Shown here: one piece after another, positions 1 through 6,413 of the stretch
Layout: each line of letters begins with the position of its first letter
Numbering within the stretch: position 1 is the stretch's first letter
Source: Lentisphaeria bacterium UBA1732
GTDB taxonomy: Bacteria > Verrucomicrobiota > Lentisphaeria > Victivallales > UBA1829
Length of the DNA stretch: 33,824 nucleotides
Reading direction: 5' to 3'
Assembly: GCA_002315855.1 (NCBI GenBank)
Contig: DCIG01000023.1
Location: forward strand, 1 to 33,824
Notes under the pieces: model-generated
The model's input: the letters and a program-made list of their open reading frames with translations, nothing else
What the model was told of the DNA's origin: nothing
The model's database searches: none
Translations under genes and position numbers: made by a program

Positions 1-84
1 TTGCAACACTAAATGCACAGCTCTTCATTTGTAACACAAAACGCTTATAATCGACTTTGTAACACTAAACGCACAACTCAGATT
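1..84. repeat. three degenerate 28-bp tandem repeats
   Basis: A motif of the form TTGYAACACWAAAYGC starts at 1, 29 and 57, an exact 28-bp period. Copies 1 and 3 agree over most of their first 23 bases; copy 2 keeps only the first 16. A partial inverted copy (GTTGCGTTTA, 91-100) faces copy 3 and is followed by a short T run, so a weak hairpin is possible. The array touches the window edge and may continue to the left. The function is unknown; an iteron-like protein-binding array or the end of an upstream transcription unit are both possible. Confidence 0.5.
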
Positions 85-150
85 TCCAATGTTGCGTTTA
101 CTTTTTCAATTAACTCCTTCACTTATTTCCCGTTTTTTTTCTGTTTTTGC

Positions 151-179
151 TTGATTTTTCGGCATTTGTGGTGTACTGT
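151..179 (+). promoter_or_regulatory. candidate promoter of rpsB-tsf
   Basis: TTGATT (151-156) and TACTGT (174-179) are separated by 17 nt. This predicts a start near 186 and a leader of about 150 nt before rpsB. A long leader would suit S2 autoregulation, known for rpsB in other bacteria, but I did not recognise a specific leader fold. I saw no gene in 1-337. Confidence 0.5.
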
Positions 180-337
180 AATAAATTCATTCATCGCATC
201 TTTTATCGGATGTCCGGTAAATCCGCTCCTAACCAACCTCGCGGAAGATGCGAATAACCAAACCTCAAAGGTTGCTTGCCGTTCTTGCGTATAGAAGACG
301 GATATAAGCGCCGAAACGATGAAAGGCGGATGGAATT

Positions 338-1252
338 ATGCCCATCACAGTCAAAGACCTGCTCGAAGCCGGATGCCATTTCGGGCATCAGACAAAGCGT
401 TGGAACCCCAAAATGAAAAATTACGTCTACGGGGCGAAAAACGGTATCTCTATTATCGACCTCACCAAAACCATCCGTCAGCTCGGCGAAGCGTGCAATT
501 TCGTCCAGCGTCAGGTTATGGATGGCGCCAGAATCCTGTTCGTCGGCACCAAGCGTCAGGCTCAGCAGGTTGTCCAGGAAGCCGCTGAAACCACAGGCAT
601 GTACTACATGTCCGAACGTTGGATGGGCGGTACTCTTACCAACATCGAAACCATTCGCAAGTCCGTCAAGAAGATGCGCGACATCGATGCCATCACGGAA
701 AACGAAGAAAGTTCTCAGCTGAAGAAGAAAGAAATCGTTCGTCTTGCCCGTACTGGTGTCAAACTGCACCGCGACCTCGATGGTATCTCTGATATGCGTC
801 GTCTCCCCGATCTGGTCATCCTCGTTGACGTTTGCCACGATGCAATCGCCGTCAAGGAAGCCCGCAAGCTCGGTATTCCGATCATCGCTATCGTCGATAC
901 CAACGGCAATCCGGAAGAAATCGATTACCCGATTCCTGCCAACGATGACGCTGTGAAGTCCATCAAGATTATCATGGACACCCTCGTTGCCGCCGCAAGC
1001 GATGCCCTCGAACTCTACAAAATCAAATCTGCCGAAGCCGCAAAGGCCGAAGCTGCAAATAAGCCTGCCGATGGCGAGAAGAAAGAATTCCGCGATCGCA
1101 GACCCCGTCGCCCCGCTGGCGATCGTGGCGAACGCAAGCCCGCCGATGGCGCTCGCAAAGCTGCTCCCCGTCGTCGTCCCGCTGCCAAGGAAATGAAAGA
1201 TTTTTCCGAACTGAAGAAGAGTGACATCAAACCCGCACAGGAGAATGCATAA
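338..1252 (+). CDS. rpsB: 30S ribosomal protein S2
   Basis: S2 is a small-subunit ribosomal protein that binds late in 30S assembly and helps recruit S1. The N-terminus (ITVKDLLEAGCHFGHQTKRW) and the core elements RWMGGTLTN and PDLVILVDVCHDAIAVKEA are typical of S2. The product has 304 residues against roughly 230-260 usual; the excess is a tail after about residue 235 rich in Lys, Arg, Ala and Pro, with two PADG and several RRP elements. The ATG lies 8 nt after AAGGCGG, a near-consensus ribosome site. Its TAA overlaps the tsf ATG as TAATG, so the two genes are translationally coupled, in the order usual across bacteria. Confidence 0.97.
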   Translation: MPITVKDLLEAGCHFGHQTKRWNPKMKNYVYGAKNGISIIDLTKTIRQLGEACNFVQRQVMDGARILFVGTKRQAQQVVQEAAETTGMYYMSERWMGGTLTNIETIRKSVKKMRDIDAITENEESSQLKKKEIVRLARTGVKLHRDLDGISDMRRLPDLVILVDVCHDAIAVKEARKLGIPIIAIVDTNGNPEEIDYPIPANDDAVKSIKIIMDTLVAAASDALELYKIKSAEAAKAEAANKPADGEKKEFRDRRPRRPAGDRGERKPADGARKAAPRRRPAAKEMKDFSELKKSDIKPAQENA

Positions 1253-2049
1253 TGGCTGCTATTACCCCGCAATTAGTCAAGGAACTGCGTGACAAAACCG
1301 ACGCAGGCATGATGGAATGCAAGAAGGCTCTTACTCAGACCAATGGCGACATCGAAGCCGCCGTTGATATCCTCCGCAAGGCTGGTATCGCCAAGAGCGT
1401 GAATCGCGCTGACCGTGCCACCAAGGAAGGCAAAGTCTTCATCGCGGTCGATGGCAATCAGGCTGTCGCCATTGAAGTCCTCTGCGAAACCGACTTCGTT
1501 GCGAACAACGAAAAGTTCCTCGAATACGGTCGCTCTGCTGCCAGGAAGATTCTCGCCGCCACCGAAGGCGATGGCGACATCTCCGAAGCCGCTCAGAAGA
1601 TGGAAGAAACCGAACTCGCTGCTCTCTTTGCCAAATTCGGCGAAAAGATGACTCTCCGTCGTGCTCTTCGTTACGTCTCCAATGGCCGTATCGCTTTCTA
1701 CCTCCATGCCGGCGGCAAAATCGGCGTCATGGTTGACATCGAAGGCGAAATCGATGACGAAGGCGCAAACAATGTTTGCCTTCAGATTGCTGCATTCAAT
1801 CCGCTGTTCGTTACATCCGGCCAGATTCCTGCGGATCAGATCGCTCACGAACGCGAAATCGCAGTCGCACAGCTTGCTGGCAAGCCTGCGAATATCATCG
1901 ACAAGATCGTCGATGGCAAGCTCGCCAAGTGGTACGAAGAAATCTGCCTCGTGAACCAGAAGTGGATCATGGACGACAAGACTTCTTTCGGCAAGCTCTA
2001 TCCGAAAGCCAGTGTCAAGCGTTTCATCCGCTGGGCCGTCGGTCAGTAA
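1252..2049 (+). CDS. tsf: translation elongation factor Ts
   Basis: EF-Ts is the cytoplasmic nucleotide-exchange factor that recycles EF-Tu from GDP to GTP. The N-terminal UBA-like segment LRDKTDAGMMECKKAL and the core segment VAIEVLCETDFVANNEKF are diagnostic. At 265 residues it is slightly shorter than the E. coli protein but looks complete. It starts inside the rpsB stop codon (TAATG) and is followed 25 nt later by a strong intrinsic terminator, so rpsB-tsf forms a closed two-gene operon. Confidence 0.97.
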   Translation: MAAITPQLVKELRDKTDAGMMECKKALTQTNGDIEAAVDILRKAGIAKSVNRADRATKEGKVFIAVDGNQAVAIEVLCETDFVANNEKFLEYGRSAARKILAATEGDGDISEAAQKMEETELAALFAKFGEKMTLRRALRYVSNGRIAFYLHAGGKIGVMVDIEGEIDDEGANNVCLQIAAFNPLFVTSGQIPADQIAHEREIAVAQLAGKPANIIDKIVDGKLAKWYEEICLVNQKWIMDDKTSFGKLYPKASVKRFIRWAVGQ

Positions 2050-2074
2050 GACACTCGATTCCTCGAAGAATGAT

Positions 2075-2110
2075 AGCGGGACTGGACTCCTTTCCGGTCC
2101 CGCTTTTTTT
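2075..2110 (+). terminator. intrinsic terminator of rpsB-tsf
   Basis: A 12-bp stem (AGCGGGACTGGA at 2075-2086 with TCCGGTCCCGCT at 2093-2104, one G-T wobble) with a 6-nt loop is followed by a run of T to 2110. Confidence 0.92.
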
Positions 2111-2226
2111 GACCTGAAAGGGTACAATGAATCTGCAAAAGCCGATGGACCCGCCTCTATGATACTGCTGTTCAGTCGTATTACTGAGTGTTCATTACTT
2201 TGTCAACGTAAATTTCCAGAAAGATT

Positions 2227-2261
2227 GTTACGTAACAGCCTTGTCATTAATCAAATTAATG
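2227..2261. other. two palindromes beyond the ATPase stop codon
   Basis: GTTACGTAAC (2227-2236) is a perfect palindrome. CATTAAT-CAA-ATTAATG (2245-2261) is a perfect 7-3-7 inverted repeat lying 4 nt past the minus-strand stop of the ATPase gene. It has no T tract, so it may be a 3' stabilising hairpin or a protein site rather than a classical terminator. Confidence 0.4.
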
Positions 2262-2264
2262 TTG

Positions 2265-4133
2265 TTATAAGATATTTTTACACCATTCTTTTAGCGTTGA
2301 TAAAACATTTTCTTTGGTGATTTTTCCATCAATATTACCCAAATGTTTCAGAACATGTTCCTGATTTAATAGGAAAAGAAAACAAAGGATATCCTTAGCT
2401 GTACGTACTTTTTCTTCATGAGAGGTTAGTTCAAAGAAGTGCAAATCATGCATGGCTTTGACCTGTTCTTCCCTATGACTTCCTCCATGGAGAACCAACC
2501 GATACATCAAGTTGCCAAAGTAATTAACATATCTCTCATCTCCGAGTTTATTTTGAAGTTCTTTATCTCTTGTGACATCATTGATTCCAAGCTTGTATTC
2601 AAATGTTGAAAAAGCTTCTAATACCTGACGCATCATATTGCCAATCATTAATTCTTCACGTTCGTTAGTATTTGGATTGGTAGCATATCGATAAACTTCT
2701 TTTATGTTTTTTCTCCTGGCATTGAGATCCGCTAAGTCCCTTTTCTTCTGCTTCTTAATTTCATTACATTCTTTACAACGATTTTCCGCTTCTTCTTTTT
2801 TCTTTTGTTGATTTTGGTACTGATTATAATCCTCAACAATATCATAATAAGCAATTGCGCTGTTAATTTGTTTTAATTCATTTTGGATTGGTTCTATTTT
2901 TTTTATTATTTCATTGTAGTTTATTCGTTCAAATTCAAGTATTTTTAAATCTTGTTTTAGTTCGTGAAGCGACGCATTAATATGTTTATTGTCAACTGTG
3001 ATTATTTCATAAGGATTTTTAATTTTTTTATTAATAGCGTCGTTGTTAGATGCAATATTACGATTAATTTCATTGATCAAATCAATATAATGTTGGCAGC
3101 CAAGTAAATCACAATAAGCATCAAGTTTAATTGAGAGCACTTCGAAGATATGTTTACGAAGGGTATTCTGATGTTCGATAACTTTTTTGCTGAGAACCTT
3201 TTCAATACTAAATACAAGTTTTTCTTTATAATCCTGCGTGAGTGATTGAAAGCAATATGGACATTCTTTTGTATCGTCTTTTTTGAGGTAATCTAAATGT
3301 TTGTTTAACTCGCCCATTTGATTTTCATGTACCATCGAGAGAATTTTTTTCTCCCGTTCGGACAATTCCGGCTTTTCTATTTTTTCAGCAAGGAGAGTTT
3401 GTATTTCATTATCGTTGTAATTGAGATAATTTTCCAACAAAAATAGAGGAACTCCGTCTTTTATAATTGAATCACCGCGTTTGTTTTTTTCCAATTGTTC
3501 CATCTTTTTATAAAAATCACTAAGTAGTTTTTCCCTTGTGTCTTGTGGCTTAGATGCAATAATGGACTCAATCGTTTTTTTGTTAACAGATGTATTCTGT
3601 CGAGAATTGTCGATTCTTCTGTTAAGTCCAGCCCAGTGGTCATCCCCCTGAAGTTTTTTGGTTATTCTATCAAGATGATATTGAGGAGAAATTATTTTGT
3701 CGTAATCATCATATTCTTTATACTCTTTTTCAGCTTTTTCTAAATCTTCTTCAGCTTTTTCTAAATCTTTTTCAGCTTTTTCTATTTTTTCTGCTAAATC
3801 GACTTCTTCTCCGAGCATAACAATTGTATCAAGAGAATCATCTTTCAATTTAACATTCTTATCAACAAATTCTTCATTAAAAACAAAAATATGGTTTTCC
3901 CCATCCTCAGTTAAAGTGATATCCAAACCTTCTTTATCAATTAATATAGCAGATATAGCCGATTGATCCTTACCTGCTATTTTATTGAATGCACGTGCTA
4001 CCGTGCTTTTCCCGGAACCATTCCTTCCATATAGCAAAGTTCCCTTTTTATTATCAGGGTCAAATAAATTCAATACTGTTTGTTCTGTAAAAATTGCTCC
4101 AGAGAGCTTAATTCCATTCACATTTTCAAACAT
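2265..4133 (-). CDS. AAA_13 (RloC/PrrC-like) zinc-hook ATPase lacking a visible ABC signature and Walker B
   Basis: The 622-residue product has a Walker A (GRNGSGKST, residues 36-44) followed by VFNEEFVDKNV (84-94), as in the AAA_13 group that includes the PrrC and RloC anticodon nucleases. Long coiled coils (about 110-145 and 390-475) flank CPYC (291-294), a zinc-hook-like turn. The C-terminal part (GNMMRQVLEAFSTFEY at 498-513, YRLVLHGGSH at 544-553) resembles the tail of full-length relatives. The region between about 478 and 485, where this family normally carries LSxGE, the Walker B DDP and the D-loop, appears missing; coiled coil joins tail directly. It may be an internally deleted, inactive protein or one acting with a partner. 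The gene is AT-rich unlike its neighbours. AGGAG lies 8 nt before the ATG. No defence neighbour such as hsdRMS is present. Confidence 0.72.
   Translation of the reverse strand: MFENVNGIKLSGAIFTEQTVLNLFDPDNKKGTLLYGRNGSGKSTVARAFNKIAGKDQSAISAILIDKEGLDITLTEDGENHIFVFNEEFVDKNVKLKDDSLDTIVMLGEEVDLAEKIEKAEKDLEKAEEDLEKAEKEYKEYDDYDKIISPQYHLDRITKKLQGDDHWAGLNRRIDNSRQNTSVNKKTIESIIASKPQDTREKLLSDFYKKMEQLEKNKRGDSIIKDGVPLFLLENYLNYNDNEIQTLLAEKIEKPELSEREKKILSMVHENQMGELNKHLDYLKKDDTKECPYCFQSLTQDYKEKLVFSIEKVLSKKVIEHQNTLRKHIFEVLSIKLDAYCDLLGCQHYIDLINEINRNIASNNDAINKKIKNPYEIITVDNKHINASLHELKQDLKILEFERINYNEIIKKIEPIQNELKQINSAIAYYDIVEDYNQYQNQQKKKEEAENRCKECNEIKKQKKRDLADLNARRKNIKEVYRYATNPNTNEREELMIGNMMRQVLEAFSTFEYKLGINDVTRDKELQNKLGDERYVNYFGNLMYRLVLHGGSHREEQVKAMHDLHFFELTSHEEKVRTAKDILCFLFLLNQEHVLKHLGNIDGKITKENVLSTLKEWCKNIL
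3731..3790 (-). repeat. 21-nt tandem repeat encoding coiled-coil heptads
   Basis: Units at 3731-3751, 3752-3772 and a partial one at 3773-3790 share the plus-strand core CAGCTTTTTCTAAATCTT. They encode repeated heptads of the form EKAEKDL in the first arm of the zinc-hook coiled coil. A 21-nt unit adds exactly one heptad, so slippage could change arm length without breaking frame or register. Confidence 0.85.
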
Positions 4134-4158
4134 CGGGTGGACTCCTTTCTATTTTATA

Positions 4159-4174
4159 CCCTATACCCATAGGG
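4159..4174. promoter_or_regulatory. inverted repeat in the ATPase leader
   Basis: CCCTAT-ACCC-ATAGGG is a perfect 6-4-6 inverted repeat between the predicted transcription start (about 4214) and the ribosome site of the ATPase gene. It may be an operator or a leader hairpin. Confidence 0.35.
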
Positions 4175-4220
4175 CTAACTGTTTTTTGTTTCCATGTTAG
4201 GTGTAAATGTTTATGGGATT

Positions 4221-4248
4221 ACTATATCACGCATTGACTGGATGTCAA
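4221..4248 (-). promoter_or_regulatory. promoter of the zinc-hook ATPase gene
   Basis: On the minus strand, TTGACA (4248-4243) and TATAGT (4226-4221) are 16 nt apart. This is a near-consensus sigma70-type promoter and predicts an untranslated leader of about 80 nt. Confidence 0.75.
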
Positions 4249-4540
4249 GCCCGATTCTAACTTTTTTTGTTCAAGGTTCTATTATATCTTTCCTCTGTAG
4301 TACGGAATTCCGCATCATGTAATCCAAGGAGAAATGAGGATGTTATCCGTTATAGAAGTTTATCGTTGTCGATGATACAAACATATTCAAACTATTGAAA
4401 ATCAATGGAAATATTTCAAAAAAGAGCTGTATGATTGCAAAGGGACTTATCAACTTAAAGCAGGAAAATTTGCGCTTCCCCGAAAAATCATGCCTTATTA
4501 AGCAGACACAGTTTTATTGGGGCTTTCATGGGCTTGTGAG
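4249..4540. other. intergenic stretch without a recognised gene
   Basis: This AT-rich stretch lies between the divergent ATPase and antitoxin promoters. It holds a perfect palindrome CGGAATTCCG (4303-4312) and an AGGAG-preceded ATG at 4334 that opens a frame of only 13 codons. The longer frame at 4395-4583 has no ribosome site and no family resemblance. I see no convincing gene. Confidence 0.4.
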
Positions 4541-4559
4541 AAATAAGAAAATCTTATTT
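4541..4559. promoter_or_regulatory. upstream operator of the AbrB-type antitoxin
   Basis: AAATAAGA-AAA-TCTTATTT is a perfect 8-3-8 inverted repeat just upstream of the antitoxin -35 box. Its core TAAGAAAATCTTA recurs at 4599-4611 on the other side of the promoter, the layout expected for autorepression by looping or cooperative binding. Confidence 0.6.
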
Positions 4560-4566
4560 TTTGCCC

Positions 4567-4594
4567 TTGACTTTTTTGTCTGATGGAGTATATT
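4567..4594 (+). promoter_or_regulatory. promoter of the AbrB-type antitoxin gene
   Basis: TTGACT (4567-4572) and TATATT (4589-4594) are separated by 16 nt. The promoter sits between two copies of the palindrome TAAGAAAATCTTA. Confidence 0.7.
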
Positions 4595-4598
4595 ATGG

Positions 4599-4611
4599 TA
4601 AGAAAATCTTA
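4599..4611. promoter_or_regulatory. downstream operator of the AbrB-type antitoxin
   Basis: TAAGA-AAA-TCTTA overlaps the expected transcription start. It is the second copy of the operator core; the two centres (4550 and 4605) are 55 bp apart, about five helical turns. Confidence 0.6.
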
Positions 4612-4631
4612 TCACAGAAAGGAGGCATATT

Positions 4632-4889
4632 ATGGCCATGATCACAGCAATGTCAACGCGGGGACAGGTTGTTCTGCCGAAAAAAATCAGGACAGCCTTG
4701 AAACTGGATGCCGGAACTCAATTTATCGTTTTTTCCGATTCCGGCAACATCCTTTTGAAACCGATCAAGGCTCCGTCTGTTGCTGAATTTGACTCTCTGC
4801 TGAAAAAAGCGCAGCAGTGGGCCTCCGAATCCGGCATGAAAGAGTCGGATATTGACGATGCAATCAAATCTGTACGGAAAAAAGCATGA
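4632..4889 (+). CDS. AbrB/MazE-type antitoxin (SpoVT-AbrB domain)
   Basis: The 85-residue product has an N-terminal swapped-hairpin DNA-binding domain (STRGQVVLPKKIRTALKLDAG, about residues 8-28, then ILLKPI) and a C-terminal segment ending DIDDAIKSVRKKA. That C-terminal motif is typical of antitoxins paired with PIN-domain toxins. AAAGGAGG lies 6 nt before the ATG. The stop codon overlaps a following ATG (ATGA), the coupling usual for such pairs, but the downstream frame stops after 23 codons. The gene is therefore probably an orphan antitoxin that still represses itself through the flanking palindromes. Confidence 0.88.
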   Translation: MAMITAMSTRGQVVLPKKIRTALKLDAGTQFIVFSDSGNILLKPIKAPSVAEFDSLLKKAQQWASESGMKESDIDDAIKSVRKKA

Positions 4890-4957
4890 TGTGTATCGTC
4901 ATAATTTCTGGAAATTCTCCCGCAGAACCAATAATTTTACCCGATGCAATCGACTGA
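4886..4957 (+). pseudogene. remnant of a PIN-domain toxin gene
   Basis: The ATG overlaps the antitoxin stop as ATGA. The frame encodes 23 residues beginning MMCIVIISGNSPAEPIILP and then stops at TGA. PIN toxins of this pair type begin roughly M-x-VVxDTNV-xISA-xx-GxSPA, so the peptide reads like that start with the DTN segment (which supplies a catalytic Asp) deleted, then truncated. No later PIN motif was seen before the Fic gene. The assignment rests on position and a short resemblance. Confidence 0.45.
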
Positions 4958-5004
4958 CAAAGTTTGGAAGACGGTCTCAAGGATTGTTTTTGTTCCGGTT
5001 GCGG

Positions 5005-6012
5005 TCATCCGTTCTGTTCAGTATGGTCATTTTTCAGGAAGTATCCGCCGTTGCGGGGGGCACCTCTGAATTCGACTTTGCCTTGCTTCTTTAACTGTTC
5101 CAAATGACGCTGGACTGTTCGCAAGGGCAGATTTAAGGCTTCCGCTATCGCGTTTGTTCTGCATCCGGGCTTTTCAGTGATGAACTGAAGAACCTGATTT
5201 ACTGCGCCATTTACTGCGCCATTTACTACGCCATTTACTGCGCCAATTTGATCCCCTTTGTGCTGCTTCAGGGCTCGAAGAATCTCTTCCAGCATGAAGT
5301 CAATAAACGGTCCTGAGTTGGTTGATTTGGAACACTGATTGATTGCTGCATAATACTTTTGCTGATTGTCGTGAACCATGGTCTCCACCGGAAGATGCTG
5401 AAAGACAGGATGCAGCTTGGCCAGAATCAATGATTGCCAAAGACGGCCCATGCGTCCGTTGCCATCGGCAAACGGATGGATAAACTCGAACTCATAATGA
5501 AAAACACAGCTTCGGATCAGCAGATGGTCCTCGGAATGTTTCAGCCAGTGAAACAGTTCCTTGATCAAATACGGAACACGCTCAGCCGGAGGCGCGATGT
5601 GAACGACCTGTTCCCCTCTGAAAACGCCGACGTTGCCGGAACGGAAATTGCCGGCCTCATCCACCAGCGCAGACATCATGACACCATGCGCTTTCAGAAG
5701 GTCCTTCACTGAAAACGGATTGAGCTTTTCAAAGAGATCATAGGTGGCAATGGCATTCTTGACTTCCTGAATCTCGCGCAGAGGAGCCACGACCTTTTTT
5801 CCATCCAGAATATCTGTAACCTGACCGATGGACAGAGTGTTGCCTTCGATGGCAAGAGAGGATTGAATCGTTTTGATTTTGTTGGCTTTGCGCAGCTTCA
5901 GACCATCCTGCTGTTCCAGACGAATGGCATAACGTTCAATCAGCCCTGAGATTTCTGCAATCATGGAGATAGCTTTTGCTGATATGGTGAATGGCGGTCT
6001 GTAGTCGCTCAT
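5005..6012 (-). CDS. Fic-domain protein with C-terminal HTH
   Basis: Fic enzymes usually transfer AMP or other phosphate-containing groups to protein hydroxyls. The active-site motif HPFADGNGRMGR is intact. An N-terminal helical segment contains SSLAIEGNTLS, resembling the S/TxxxE(G/N) inhibitory motif that occupies the ATP site in self-inhibited Fic proteins. After the Fic core comes a linker of four near-identical G(A/V)VN units and a winged-helix segment (TNAIAEALNLPLRTVQRHLEQLKKQG) likely to bind DNA. I chose the ATG at 6012 (MSDYRPPF, AGGAG only 2 nt upstream) because the alternative GTG at 6066 lies inside a perfect palindrome and has no ribosome site. The gene is monocistronic with its own promoter. 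Autoregulation by the HTH is likely but inferred. Confidence 0.92.
   Translation of the reverse strand: MSDYRPPFTISAKAISMIAEISGLIERYAIRLEQQDGLKLRKANKIKTIQSSLAIEGNTLSIGQVTDILDGKKVVAPLREIQEVKNAIATYDLFEKLNPFSVKDLLKAHGVMMSALVDEAGNFRSGNVGVFRGEQVVHIAPPAERVPYLIKELFHWLKHSEDHLLIRSCVFHYEFEFIHPFADGNGRMGRLWQSLILAKLHPVFQHLPVETMVHDNQQKYYAAINQCSKSTNSGPFIDFMLEEILRALKQHKGDQIGAVNGVVNGAVNGAVNQVLQFITEKPGCRTNAIAEALNLPLRTVQRHLEQLKKQGKVEFRGAPRNGGYFLKNDHTEQNG
5197..5244 (-). repeat. 12-bp tandem repeat, four copies, in the Fic gene
   Basis: Four units of ATTTACTGCGCC (5197-5208, 5209-5220, 5221-5232 with one mismatch, 5233-5244) encode the repeating GAVN linker between the Fic core and the HTH. Copy number could change without a frameshift. 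Confidence 0.95.
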
Positions 6013-6056
6013 TTCTCCTGAAGTTTCCCTGGGGTTGGACAGTTTTTTCAATTGAG

Positions 6057-6076
6057 CTGATTTCACCTGAAATCAG
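6057..6076. promoter_or_regulatory. 20-bp perfect palindrome in the Fic leader (likely operator)
   Basis: CTGATTTCA-CC-TGAAATCAG is a perfect 9-2-9 inverted repeat between the predicted transcription start (about 6102) and the Fic ATG (6012). The Fic protein has a C-terminal HTH and is the obvious candidate ligand. The site could also fold as a leader hairpin. Confidence 0.65.
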
Positions 6077-6108
6077 TTCAATAGTGAATGGTGTTTTCCT
6101 CTACGGTT

Positions 6109-6136
6109 ACTATATCACCCTTTTCCGAAAAGTCAA
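6109..6136 (-). promoter_or_regulatory. promoter of the Fic gene
   Basis: On the minus strand, TTGACT (6136-6131) and TATAGT (6114-6109) are 16 nt apart. The -10 region TGATATAGTAA is identical to that of the ATPase promoter at 4221-4248. Confidence 0.72.
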
Positions 6137-6289
6137 ATTATGTGTGCCGGCTGTGTCGCTGTTTTACAAGGTTTTCATGAACATGTTTTTGAAAAACGCA
6201 GAAAAGTTTCCGGTTGGATTCCCGTAGATGTGTCAGTCGCATCCTTTGCCGCTGCGCCCGCTTTTTTTCGGATTATTTGCGAAATCCGC

Positions 6290-6327
6290 TTGTCATTCGT
6301 CCGTTTCTGCTGTACAGTATTTACTGT
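6290..6327 (+). promoter_or_regulatory. rdgC promoter with operator over the -10 box
   Basis: TTGTCA (6290-6295) and TACAGT (6313-6318) are 17 nt apart. A perfect 6-2-6 palindrome ACAGTA-TT-TACTGT (6314-6327) covers the -10 box, so a repressor there would block transcription. The rest of 6137-6413 holds no recognisable gene. Confidence 0.55.
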
Positions 6328-6413
6328 CTTTTTTTACGGTTTCATTTGAATTGATTTGAAAGCTCTTTTTTGGGGAGTTTTGAGGTCAGTTTATCGAATT
6401 AAGGAGTGTTTCC

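Noticed and set aside
1..84. End of a CRISPR array
   Set aside because: The 28-bp units leave no room for normal spacers, the repeats are degenerate and no cas gene is near.
203..838. 211-codon open frame on the minus strand
   Set aside because: It lies antisense to rpsB, whose codons and motifs are unmistakable, and has no ribosome site.
1273..2127. 284-codon minus-strand frame
   Set aside because: Antisense shadow of tsf; it also runs through the tsf terminator.
2265..4133. Complete RloC-type anticodon nuclease with restriction partner
   Set aside because: No LSxGE or Walker B was seen and no type I restriction genes flank it; family resemblance only is claimed.
4395..4583. Possible small gene between the ATPase and antitoxin genes
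   Set aside because: No ribosome site, no family resemblance, and it overlaps the antitoxin promoter and upstream operator.
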